A stretch of DNA of 64,000 bases from Aminomonas paucivorans DSM 12260 (lineage in GTDB: Bacteria > Synergistota > Synergistia > Synergistales > Synergistaceae). The notes below the pieces were generated by a model, which did not search any database, was not told where the DNA came from, and worked only from the letters and a program-made list of their open reading frames with translations. A program made the position numbers and the translations under genes. The stretch lies in NCBI RefSeq assembly GCF_000165795.1, contig NZ_CM001022.1:1397812-1461811 (forward strand). Reading direction: 5' to 3'. Of the stretch, positions 18,950-26,338 are shown one piece after another. Numbering within the stretch: position 1 is the stretch's first letter; each line of letters begins with the position of its first letter.

Positions 18950-19522
18950 ATGGCACAAATCGTGGACACCAGCGACCTGCGTCCGGGCATGAAGATCAAG
19001 TGGGAGGGGGGCATGTGGACCATCCTGGAGTGCTCCCACCACAAGATGGGCCGGGGCGGCGCCATCGTGCGGGGAAAGCTGCGGAACCTGGAGACCGGGT
19101 CCGGGGTGGAGCAGTCCTTCAAGTCCGGCGAGCGGTTCGAGCGCATCATCTTCGATGAGAAGCCCGCGCAGTTCCAGTACCGGGACGGGGACCACTACGT
19201 CTTCATGGACATGGAGAGCTTCGATCAGGTCTTCCTTTCCGCCGAGTCCCTGGGGGACGCGGTGAAGTACCTGGTGGACAATCTGGAAGTGCAGTTCGAG
19301 ATGTACGAGGGCAAGGTCATGGGGGTCGAGCTTCCCAACTCCATCACCATGAAGATCGTGGAAACCCCTCCCGGCTTCAAGGGGGACACCGCCTCGGGGA
19401 GCGGCAAGCCCGCCACCCTGGAGACGGGGTTGGTGGTCATGGTCCCCTTCTTCATCGAGAACGGCGAGGTGATCGTGGTGGACAGCCGCACCGGGGAGTA
19501 CCTGGAGCGGTCCAAGAAATAG
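18950..19522 (+). CDS. efp: Translation elongation factor P
   Basis: The 190-residue, three-domain EF-P relieves ribosome stalling at polyproline. Domain I starts MAQIVDTSDLRPGMKI. The tip loop reads HHKMGRGGA, so residue 35 at the modification site is Arg rather than the Lys used by EpmA/EpmB or the deoxyhypusine-like systems. The C-terminal signature (VVDSRTGEYLER) is standard. CGGGAGG precedes the ATG. It lies 75 bases after pilQ. Confidence 0.95.
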   Translation: MAQIVDTSDLRPGMKIKWEGGMWTILECSHHKMGRGGAIVRGKLRNLETGSGVEQSFKSGERFERIIFDEKPAQFQYRDGDHYVFMDMESFDQVFLSAESLGDAVKYLVDNLEVQFEMYEGKVMGVELPNSITMKIVETPPGFKGDTASGSGKPATLETGLVVMVPFFIENGEVIVVDSRTGEYLERSKK

Positions 19523-19551
19523 GGACGAGAGAGCCGAAAGGGGAGAGTGCC

Positions 19552-19950
19552 ATGGCCGCAAGGGAGAAGATCGCCTATCTCAAGGGATTGATCGACGGGC
19601 AGAAGCCCGCAGACCCGGATACCGCGAAGCTGCTCGGGGCGGTGGTGGACGCTCTGGACGGCCTGGCGGACGATCTGGAGAACCAGGGGATCCGCCTGGA
19701 GGAGCACCGAGAGATCCTGGACGAGGTTTCCGAGTATCTGGACCAGATCGACGAAGACCTCTGTGCCTTGGAGGACCGCATCGAGTCCTGCGAGGACGAG
19801 GAAGAGGGGGAAGACGAAGAGGAGGACTACATCTCCGTCTGCTGCCCCCACTGCCGGAAGGACTTCTTCTACGACCCCACGGCCTACGAGGAGGACGAGG
19901 ATCTCCTCTGCCCGCACTGCGGCGAACCTTTCAAACAGCCCGAAATCTAG
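19552..19950 (+). CDS. Zinc-ribbon protein with acidic linker (CD1247-type N-terminal domain)
   Basis: The 132-residue protein has an N-terminal helical domain (MAAREKIAYLKGLIDG, predicted coiled coil to about residue 75). A run of about 13 acidic residues follows, then a zinc ribbon with two CxxC pairs (CCPHCRKDFF and CPHCGEPF). The N-terminal domain matches the type named after a Clostridioides protein, found in Firmicutes and Synergistota. No biochemical role is known to me. It sits between efp and an Asp23-family gene with good ribosome binding sites, so it is probably co-transcribed. Confidence 0.7.
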   Translation: MAAREKIAYLKGLIDGQKPADPDTAKLLGAVVDALDGLADDLENQGIRLEEHREILDEVSEYLDQIDEDLCALEDRIESCEDEEEGEDEEEDYISVCCPHCRKDFFYDPTAYEEDEDLLCPHCGEPFKQPEI

Positions 19951-19986
19951 GGCACGGGACGACACATCACGAAGGGGGATTCCAGC

Positions 19987-20463
19987 ATGAGCGAATCGAA
20001 CGAGCACATCGAGCCGAACATGCAGTACGACCCTGAGGCGGGGGGAGACCCCATGGTGGACCAGTCCGGTCTGGAGGGAAAGATCCGCATCTCCGAGGAC
20101 GTCATCGCCCAGCTTGCGGTGAAGGCCCTTTCCACCATCGAAGGAGTGCAGCCCGCGAGCCCCGGCCTGATGGCGAACCTGCGTCTGGGCAGGAAGACCA
20201 CCAACGGGGTGCGCATCTCCGTGGGGGACGGGGAGACTCCGGAGATCCAGGTGGATACCTACATTGCGGTAAAGTACGGCCTTCGCATTCCCGATGTGTG
20301 CTGGGACGTGCAGGAGGTCATCAAGGAGCAGGTGGAGCGGTTCACCGGCTACGGGGTGAAGGCGGTGAACGTCTTCGTCCAGGGAATCACCTTCCAGGAC
20401 CGCAAGACCTCGGAGTACGCGGAGGTCGGTCCGGTGGATTCCTCCTTCGGCGACGAGGCGTAA
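19987..20463 (+). CDS. Asp23/Gls24 family envelope stress protein
   Basis: The 158-residue protein has the Asp23 core: IRISEDVIAQLAVKALSTIEGV, VRISVGDGETPEIQVDTYIAVKYG and VQEVIKEQVERFTGYGVKAVNVFVQGI. Family members in Gram-positive bacteria coat the inner face of the membrane via AmaP or small membrane partners. The small membrane protein encoded next could be such a partner (inference). GAAGGGGG precedes the ATG. Confidence 0.85.
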   Translation: MSESNEHIEPNMQYDPEAGGDPMVDQSGLEGKIRISEDVIAQLAVKALSTIEGVQPASPGLMANLRLGRKTTNGVRISVGDGETPEIQVDTYIAVKYGLRIPDVCWDVQEVIKEQVERFTGYGVKAVNVFVQGITFQDRKTSEYAEVGPVDSSFGDEA

Positions 20464-20481
20464 GAGCCCCGTCTCGTTTCG

Positions 20482-20519
20482 GGCCGGCTACTCCCCCCCA
20501 CGGAGGAGGGCCGGCCTTT
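20482..20519 (+). terminator. Terminator-like hairpin after the Asp23 gene
   Basis: GGCCGGC (20482-20488) pairs with GCCGGCC (20510-20516), CTCC/GGAG pairs inside, and TTT follows. The short T run suggests partial termination, since the next gene starts only 25 bases later without an evident promoter. Confidence 0.5.
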
Positions 20520-20544
20520 GTGTTCGCAAGGGAGGGATGGTGCG

Positions 20545-21021
20545 ATGCTCTTCCTCTGGAAGACCACTCGACTGGGCAAGATCTGGCTGGACGGGGAGTC
20601 CCTGCGTCGGCTGGTGACCCAGCGTCTGCCCGAGGGGTATGTGTGCCAGGAAGCCTCTTTCGTGGGGGACCAGGCGCTACTGCACCTCTTCGTCAGCCTG
20701 CCCGAGGGGGAGGACCCTCAAAAGCGCCTCCTCTGCTCTCAAAGGGTGGAGTCCTGGTTCCACCCTTCGGGGATCAAGGTACAGATCCACTGGACGGAAA
20801 GACGCCCCGAAGAACCCGCAAGCCCCGCAAAGGGGATCTGGAAGACCCCTCTTTTCTGGGCGGCGGCAGGTGCGGCGGTGGTGGCCCTGAGCCAGCTTGG
20901 TTTCAAGGGGATCCTCCGCTCCGTCCTCGCAGGGGTGTTCGCCTATGGAGCCGCCTGGGTCTGCCTGACCGAGGACGGGAAAAAGCTGGTCCAATCCATC
21001 ACCAAGGAATTTCGGAGGTAA
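20545..21021 (+). CDS. Small membrane protein of unknown function
   Basis: I do not recognise this 158-residue protein. The first 90 residues are soluble and mixed alpha/beta in look. Residues 103-118 and 124-141 are hydrophobic and could form a helical hairpin, followed by a charged tail (EDGKKLVQSITKEFRR). The ATG is preceded by GGGAGGG at good spacing. Position between an Asp23-family gene and nusB resembles the place of Asp23 membrane partners in other phyla. Confidence 0.6.
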   Translation: MLFLWKTTRLGKIWLDGESLRRLVTQRLPEGYVCQEASFVGDQALLHLFVSLPEGEDPQKRLLCSQRVESWFHPSGIKVQIHWTERRPEEPASPAKGIWKTPLFWAAAGAAVVALSQLGFKGILRSVLAGVFAYGAAWVCLTEDGKKLVQSITKEFRR

Positions 21022-21024
21022 CCG

Positions 21025-21495
21025 TTGAATCGACAGCTGATGCCGCAGAAGCGGCGACGTTCCCGAGAGATCGCCCTGCAACTGGGCTATGAAATGGACG
21101 TGCGCGAACGCCTCTCCGTGGAGGACGTTCTGGCCGCCTTCCCCTTGGAGGAAGAGGACCCGGAGATTCGGGACTACGCCTGCGCCCTGGTTTCCGCCCT
21201 TGACCGCCACAAGGGGGCCATCGACGAGCTGCTGCGGGAGCAGCTGGTGGGGTGGCGCCCGGAGCGCATGGTGGCGGTGGACCGGGCGGCCATCCGCCTG
21301 GCCCTCCTGGAGGGGGTCTTTGAGAAACTGGTTCCCCTGGCGGTGGCCATCTCCGAGGCGGTGGAGCTGGCCAAAACCTTCGGCACGGAGGACTCGGGGC
21401 GCTTCGTGAACGGCGTTCTGGGGCGCATCGTGCGTTCCCTGGAGCCCAAGGCGGGCTCGGATGCCCCCGGCGACTCCCCGTCTTCTGGATGTTGA
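21025..21495 (+). CDS. nusB: Transcription antitermination factor NusB
   Basis: The 156-residue all-helical protein has the family features: QKRRRSREIALQLGYEMDV at the N-terminus, VDRAAIRLALLEG in the middle and AISEAVELAKTFGTEDSGRFVNGVLGRI at the C-terminus. It binds boxA RNA with S10 during rRNA antitermination. TTG 21025 has GGAGGT at 21014-21019. The 3' end overlaps xseA by 35 bases. Confidence 0.92.
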   Translation: MNRQLMPQKRRRSREIALQLGYEMDVRERLSVEDVLAAFPLEEEDPEIRDYACALVSALDRHKGAIDELLREQLVGWRPERMVAVDRAAIRLALLEGVFEKLVPLAVAISEAVELAKTFGTEDSGRFVNGVLGRIVRSLEPKAGSDAPGDSPSSGC

Positions 21496-22684
21496 CGAGC
21501 TGACCGAACGGATCCGGGAACAGCTATCCACCCCGGAGTTCGGTCAGCTTTTCGTCAAGGGAGAGATCCAGGGGCTCAAGCACCATCCCAGCGGCCATGT
21601 CTACTTCACCCTCCTGGGGAAGAACGCCCGGGTTGCCTGTGCCCTCTTCCGATCCCAAGCGGAGCGGGTCCTTCTCTGGCCGAAGGAGGGGGACGAGACG
21701 GCGGTGCAGGGACGTCTGGACGTGTACCCACCCCGAGGCTCCTACCAGCTCCTGGCTTCCCGGATCTGGCCCCTGGGGGTGGGGGAACAGGCCCGGGCCA
21801 AGGAGCTGCTTCGGGAAAAGCTGAACCAGGAAGGCCTCTTCGACCCTCGCCTGAAACGCCCCTTCCCGCAGTACCCCCTCCGGGTGGGCGTGATCACCTC
21901 CCGTTCCGGAGCGGCGTTTCACGACGTCCGCCGCGTGGCGGCCCTCCGGTTTCCCCCCGCTCGGCTTCTCTGGATTCCCTCTCAGGTACAGGGCGTGGAG
22001 GCGGCGGACAGCCTGGTCCGCGCCTTTCGAAGGCTCCAGGGGGAGGAAGAGCTGGACTGCGTCCTCCTGGTGCGGGGGGGCGGCTCCCGGGACGACCTGA
22101 ACCCCTTCGACGACGAAGGGGTGGTGCGGGCAATCCGGCAGTGTCCTTTCCCCGTGGCCGTGGGGGTAGGGCACGAGGTGGACCGGACGCTTTCGGACCT
22201 GGCGGCGGACCTCTCCGCACCGACCCCTTCCGGAGCGGCGGAGAGGGTGTTGCCCGACCGGGAGGAGTGCCTCCGCCGGATCCGTAGGGAACAGGAATCC
22301 CTTCGCGGACCGGTGGCTCGGAAGGTCCGCAGCCTGGGGGAGCGACTTCGCCTCTGTTCCTTCGCCCTGGAAAGGCCGCTTCGACGGCGCTTCCTGGACC
22401 CGAGGGTGGGGGATCTCTCCCGGAATCTGTCCCGTCTGCGCGAGGCGGCGAGGGCATGTCTGCGCGTCCAGCAGGACCGGCTTCGGTCGGAAATGGCAGC
22501 CCTGGACGCCCTGTCCCCCCTGGCTCCCCTGCGGCGCGGGTATGCCCTGGTGTCGTCCCCTTCGGGACGGCGGATTTCCCGGATCGCCTCGTGGGAGGGG
22601 GAGACGGAACTTCGAGTCCGCTGGCTGGATGGGGAGGCCCGTGTGCGGGTGCTTCAGGTGGAACGGGAGGAGGAAGGGCCATGA
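21461..22684 (+). CDS. xseA: Exodeoxyribonuclease VII large subunit
   Basis: The 407-residue protein has an N-terminal OB-fold (LFVKGEIQGLKHHPSGHVYFTLLG), a catalytic domain (VGVITSRSGAAFHDV, LVRGGGSRDDLNPFDDE, PVAVGVGHEVDRTLSDLAAD) and a C-terminal coiled-coil region. It degrades single-stranded DNA with XseB. No xseB follows; the stop overlaps mtnA (ATGA). The start inside nusB is the one that gives the standard N-terminus. Confidence 0.92.
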   Translation: MPPATPRLLDVDELTERIREQLSTPEFGQLFVKGEIQGLKHHPSGHVYFTLLGKNARVACALFRSQAERVLLWPKEGDETAVQGRLDVYPPRGSYQLLASRIWPLGVGEQARAKELLREKLNQEGLFDPRLKRPFPQYPLRVGVITSRSGAAFHDVRRVAALRFPPARLLWIPSQVQGVEAADSLVRAFRRLQGEEELDCVLLVRGGGSRDDLNPFDDEGVVRAIRQCPFPVAVGVGHEVDRTLSDLAADLSAPTPSGAAERVLPDREECLRRIRREQESLRGPVARKVRSLGERLRLCSFALERPLRRRFLDPRVGDLSRNLSRLREAARACLRVQQDRLRSEMAALDALSPLAPLRRGYALVSSPSGRRISRIASWEGETELRVRWLDGEARVRVLQVEREEEGP

Positions 22685-23694
22685 TGCCCGAAACGCTGCG
22701 GTACCATCGGAAAGAAGAAGCGCTGGAGGTGTTGGACCAGAGGGCCCTGCCCTTCCAGGTGCGCCACCTTCGCTGCCGCAGGGCCTCGCAGGTGGCGGAG
22801 GCCATCGAATCCATGGCGGTGCGGGGGGCTCCCGCCATCGGCTTGGCGGCGGCCTTCGGTCTGGCCCTGGAGGCCCTCCACGCGCCGGAAGGGCTTCCCG
22901 AGGCCGCAGAGAGGCTGGCTCGTTCCCGCCCCACGGCGGTGAACCTCTTCTGGGCCCTGGAGCGGATGAGGCCCCTCTTCCCCCTGCCTCCCGAAGAACG
23001 GGCGGAGAAAATGCTCGCGGAGGCGGAAACCATGCTGGAGGAGGACCGGGAACGGAATCGCCGCATGGGCGCCTTCGGCGCCTCCCTTCTGCCCCAGACG
23101 GCTCGGGTGATCACCCACTGCAACGCCGGAGCCCTGGCCACGGGGGGATTCGGGACCGCCCTGGGGGTCCTGCGCGCGGCACGGGAGCAGGGGAAAGAGC
23201 TGGTGGTCTATGCGGACGAGACCCGCCCCCGGCTTCAAGGGGCCAGGCTGACGGCCTTCGAACTGTTCGAGGAGGGGTTCTCGTTTCAGGTGCTCTGCGA
23301 CGGCATGGCCGCGGCGCTGATGCGGACCCGTGGGGTGGACGCGGTGATCACCGGAGCGGACCGCATCGCCCGCAACGGGGACTGCGCCAACAAGATCGGG
23401 ACCTACGGCCTGGCGATCTGCGCCCGCCACCACCGCATCCCCTTCTACGTCGCCGCTCCCTGGTCCACGGTGGATCCTGCGACCCCCACGGGCGACCAGA
23501 TTCCCATCGAGGAACGGGACGCCTCGGAGGTCCGTCGCATGGGGGAGGAACGCCTCTTCCCCGACGCCTACCCCGTGTGGAACCCCGCCTTCGACGTCAC
23601 CCCGGCGGAGCTGGTCACCGCCATCGTCACGGAGACGGGGATCCTGCGACCGCCCTACGAGGAATCCATCGCCGGGTACGGGAAGAACCACTAA
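22681..23694 (+). CDS. mtnA: S-methyl-5-thioribose-1-phosphate isomerase
   Basis: The 337-residue eIF2B-like sugar-phosphate isomerase has both catalytic residues in context: Cys in THCNAGALATGGFGTALG and Asp in ITGADRIARNGDCANKIGTY. It converts 5-methylthioribose-1-phosphate to the ribulose form in the recycling of methylthioadenosine. It overlaps xseA by four bases and is followed by ahcY and mtaD, all acting on SAM by-products. Confidence 0.92.
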   Translation: MMPETLRYHRKEEALEVLDQRALPFQVRHLRCRRASQVAEAIESMAVRGAPAIGLAAAFGLALEALHAPEGLPEAAERLARSRPTAVNLFWALERMRPLFPLPPEERAEKMLAEAETMLEEDRERNRRMGAFGASLLPQTARVITHCNAGALATGGFGTALGVLRAAREQGKELVVYADETRPRLQGARLTAFELFEEGFSFQVLCDGMAAALMRTRGVDAVITGADRIARNGDCANKIGTYGLAICARHHRIPFYVAAPWSTVDPATPTGDQIPIEERDASEVRRMGEERLFPDAYPVWNPAFDVTPAELVTAIVTETGILRPPYEESIAGYGKNH

Positions 23695-23754
23695 AATGGA
23701 CATCCCTCCCCCACGACTCGGGGGAGAAGGGAACGACCTGAGGAGGGGACGGCA

Positions 23755-24999
23755 GTGGAAGAGTACCGCGTCGCGAACCGGGAACTGGCCCCCATGGGCT
23801 TCAAGAAGATCGACTGGGCATGGCACGCCATGCCCGTCTTGCGTTTCTTGGAGGAACGGGAAAAGGAACGGCTTCCCCTCCAGGGGGTCACCGTGGCCTG
23901 CTGCCTCCACCTGGAGGCGAAGACCGCCTGCCTGCTTCAGGTGCTTCATCGCCTGGGGGCCACTGTGGCCGCGGCGGGAAGCAACCCCCTTTCCACCCAG
24001 GATGACGTGTGCGCCGCCCTGGCCTCTTCGGGAGTCCACGTGTTCAGCCACCATGGCATGTCCGCGGCGGAGTATGGGGAAAACCTGCGCCGTTGCCTGG
24101 CGTGGAACCCCCAGGTGCTCATCGACGATGGGGGAGACCTGGTGGCCCTGATCCACGAGGAACGGCGGGACCTGATTCCCCGGCTTCGGGGCGGCTGCGA
24201 GGAGACCACCACGGGGATCAAGCGTCTGAAGGCCATGGAGGCGGAGGGAGCCCTGCAGTTCCCCATGCTGGCGGTGAACGACGGTCTGAGCAAGCACCTG
24301 TTCGACAACCGCTACGGCACGGGGCAGTCCGTCTGGGACGCCATCCTCCGCACCACCAACCTCCTGGTGGCGGGGCGGGTGGTCGTGGTGGTGGGCTACG
24401 GCTGGTGCGGCAAAGGCGTGGCCAAGCGGGCCTCCGGCCTGGGCGCCCGGGTGGCGGTGGTGGAGATCGACCCGCACCGCGCCCTGGAGGCCTTCATGGA
24501 CGGATTCGAGGTCCTGGACCTGCGTCAGGCCGCTGCGGTGGGGGACGTCTTCGTCACCGTCACGGGAAACACCCAGGTGCTTCGGGAGGAGCACTTCCGT
24601 CTGATGAAGGACGGAGCGCTTCTGGCCAACGCGGGGCACTTCGACGTGGAGGTGTGCATCCCCCACCTGAAAGCCCTTTCCGTGGAGGTTTGGGACAGCC
24701 GCCCCCAGATCCGCTCCTACCGCATGGAGGATGGGCGGACCCTTCACCTTCTGGGGGAGGGACGCCTGGTGAACCTGGCGGCGGGGGACGGGCACCCCGT
24801 GGAGATCATGGACCTCAGCTTCGCCCTGCAGCTTCTCTCGGCGCTCCACGTGCACCAGAACGATCTGACCCCGGGGGTCCACAAGGTCCCGGAGGAACTG
24901 GACCGCCGGGTGGCCCGCGCCAAGTTGGACGCCATGGGGCTGCGTCTGGAGACGCTTACCCCGGAGCAGGAGACCTACCTGGCCTCCTGGAGGGAGTAG
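23755..24999 (+). CDS. ahcY: Adenosylhomocysteinase (possibly S-inosylhomocysteine hydrolase)
   Basis: The 414-residue, NAD-dependent enzyme is of the short type found in archaea and Thermotoga-like bacteria, lacking the roughly 40-residue insert of the long enzymes. Features are ETTTGIKRL, NDGLSKHLFDNRYGTGQS, the NAD-binding GYGWCGKGVAKRASGLGA and the C-terminal HPVEIMDLSFALQ. It cleaves S-adenosylhomocysteine. The GTG start has GAGGAGGGG upstream. The adjacent deaminase makes S-inosylhomocysteine a plausible alternative substrate, as shown for the Methanocaldococcus enzyme (inference here). Confidence 0.9.
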   Translation: MEEYRVANRELAPMGFKKIDWAWHAMPVLRFLEEREKERLPLQGVTVACCLHLEAKTACLLQVLHRLGATVAAAGSNPLSTQDDVCAALASSGVHVFSHHGMSAAEYGENLRRCLAWNPQVLIDDGGDLVALIHEERRDLIPRLRGGCEETTTGIKRLKAMEAEGALQFPMLAVNDGLSKHLFDNRYGTGQSVWDAILRTTNLLVAGRVVVVVGYGWCGKGVAKRASGLGARVAVVEIDPHRALEAFMDGFEVLDLRQAAAVGDVFVTVTGNTQVLREEHFRLMKDGALLANAGHFDVEVCIPHLKALSVEVWDSRPQIRSYRMEDGRTLHLLGEGRLVNLAAGDGHPVEIMDLSFALQLLSALHVHQNDLTPGVHKVPEELDRRVARAKLDAMGLRLETLTPEQETYLASWRE

Positions 25000-25014
25000 A
25001 GGGGGGAGTTCGTC

Positions 25015-26295
25015 ATGGGGACCCTGATCCGCGACGTGGTGGCGTGGGATTGTCGCGAGGTGGCGGCGAAGCGGGCGGACCTGGTCCTGGAGGAGGGACG
25101 CATCGCGACGATCCTGCCTCCCGGAGAAGGGGAGGGGGAAATCCTCCTGGACGGGAAGGGACAGACGGCGCTTCTGCCCGGGTTCGTCAACGCCCACACC
25201 CATGCCGCCATGAGTCTGCTCCGTGGCCTGGGGGAGGAGCTTCCCCTGATGGACTGGCTCGAGAAGCGCATCTGGCCGGTGGAGAACAACCTCAAAGCGG
25301 AGCACGTCCGGGCGGGGACCATGTCGGCCATCCTGGAGATGCTCGCCACGGGGACCACCGCCTTTGCGGACATGTACTTCTTCATGGACCAGGTGGCGGA
25401 CGGGGTGGAGGAATCGGGTATCCGGGCAAACCTCGCTCGGGGGCTGATCGGGGATGACCCGTGCAAGCTCAAGGACGGTCTGGCTCTGGCAGACCGTTTC
25501 CCCTCCGACCATCGTCAGGTGCGGGTCGATTTGGGACCCCATGCCCCCTACACCGTCCCGGCGGAGGTCCTGTCGAGGATCGGGGCCCTGGCGGTGGATC
25601 GGGGGCTGGGGGTCCATTCCCATTGGCTGGAGACCCAGTGGGAGTCGGGTTACTTCGCGGAGGAACTGAAGTGCGACCCCGTGGACCTTCTGGAACGCAG
25701 CGGCTTCTTCGAAGCCCCGCAGCTGGTGCTGGCCCACGGCGTGTGGTTCCGGCCGGAACACCTTCCTCGCCTTGCCCGGCAGAACGTGACGGTGGTCCAC
25801 AACCCCTGCAGCAACCTCAAGCTGGGAAGCGGTCTGGCCCCGGTGGCGGAGATGCTGGCCCAGGGGGTGCGGGTGGCCTTGGGTACCGACGGGGCGGCCA
25901 GCAACAATCGTCTGGACATCTGGGGAGAGATCCGGGCCGCCGCGCTGGTGCACAAGGGATGGAAGCAGGACCCCACCCTGGTGACGGCCCAGCAGGTCCT
26001 CACTATGGCCACCCGAAACGGTTCCCTGGCCCTAGGTTTCGGGCGTTGCGGCCTTCTGGAGCCGGGCTTCGAGGCGGACTTCGTGGCGGTGGACCTGCGG
26101 CGCCCTCACTATGTGGGATGGGATGAGGAGAATCTGGCGGGCTACCTGGTGTACGCCGGGTCCTCCGCAGACGTGTGCGCCACCCTGGTGGGGGGGCGAG
26201 TGCTGTACCAAGGGGGATCCTATCCGAACCTCGACGCCCCGCGCATCCTGGAGAGCGCCCGGAAGGTGCGGCAAGAGCTGATCGAAGGCAAGTAA
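25015..26295 (+). CDS. mtaD: 5-methylthioadenosine/S-adenosylhomocysteine deaminase
   Basis: The 426-residue amidohydrolase has metal-binding HTH (GFVNAHTHAAMSLLRG), the second His set in HSHWLETQWE, AHGVWF and catalytic Asp in GTDGAASNNRLDIWGE. It deaminates methylthioadenosine and S-adenosylhomocysteine to inosine forms. It closes the mtnA-ahcY-mtaD group; alaS follows after 43 bases that include a G/C-rich inverted repeat without a T run. Confidence 0.9.
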   Translation: MGTLIRDVVAWDCREVAAKRADLVLEEGRIATILPPGEGEGEILLDGKGQTALLPGFVNAHTHAAMSLLRGLGEELPLMDWLEKRIWPVENNLKAEHVRAGTMSAILEMLATGTTAFADMYFFMDQVADGVEESGIRANLARGLIGDDPCKLKDGLALADRFPSDHRQVRVDLGPHAPYTVPAEVLSRIGALAVDRGLGVHSHWLETQWESGYFAEELKCDPVDLLERSGFFEAPQLVLAHGVWFRPEHLPRLARQNVTVVHNPCSNLKLGSGLAPVAEMLAQGVRVALGTDGAASNNRLDIWGEIRAAALVHKGWKQDPTLVTAQQVLTMATRNGSLALGFGRCGLLEPGFEADFVAVDLRRPHYVGWDEENLAGYLVYAGSSADVCATLVGGRVLYQGGSYPNLDAPRILESARKVRQELIEGK

Positions 26296-26338
26296 AACGC
26301 CCCCCGTCTGGCTGAGGGGGATCTGGAGGGAAGAACCC

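Noticed and set aside
23707-23727. G/C inverted repeat between mtnA and ahcY as a terminator
   Set aside because: It has a CTCCCCC/GGGGGAG stem but no T run follows, and ahcY begins 27 bases later; it is probably composition-driven.
22654-25953. Very long minus-strand open frame (about 1100 codons) opposite mtnA, ahcY and mtaD
   Set aside because: It spans three well-supported opposite genes and has shadow-type composition without motifs.
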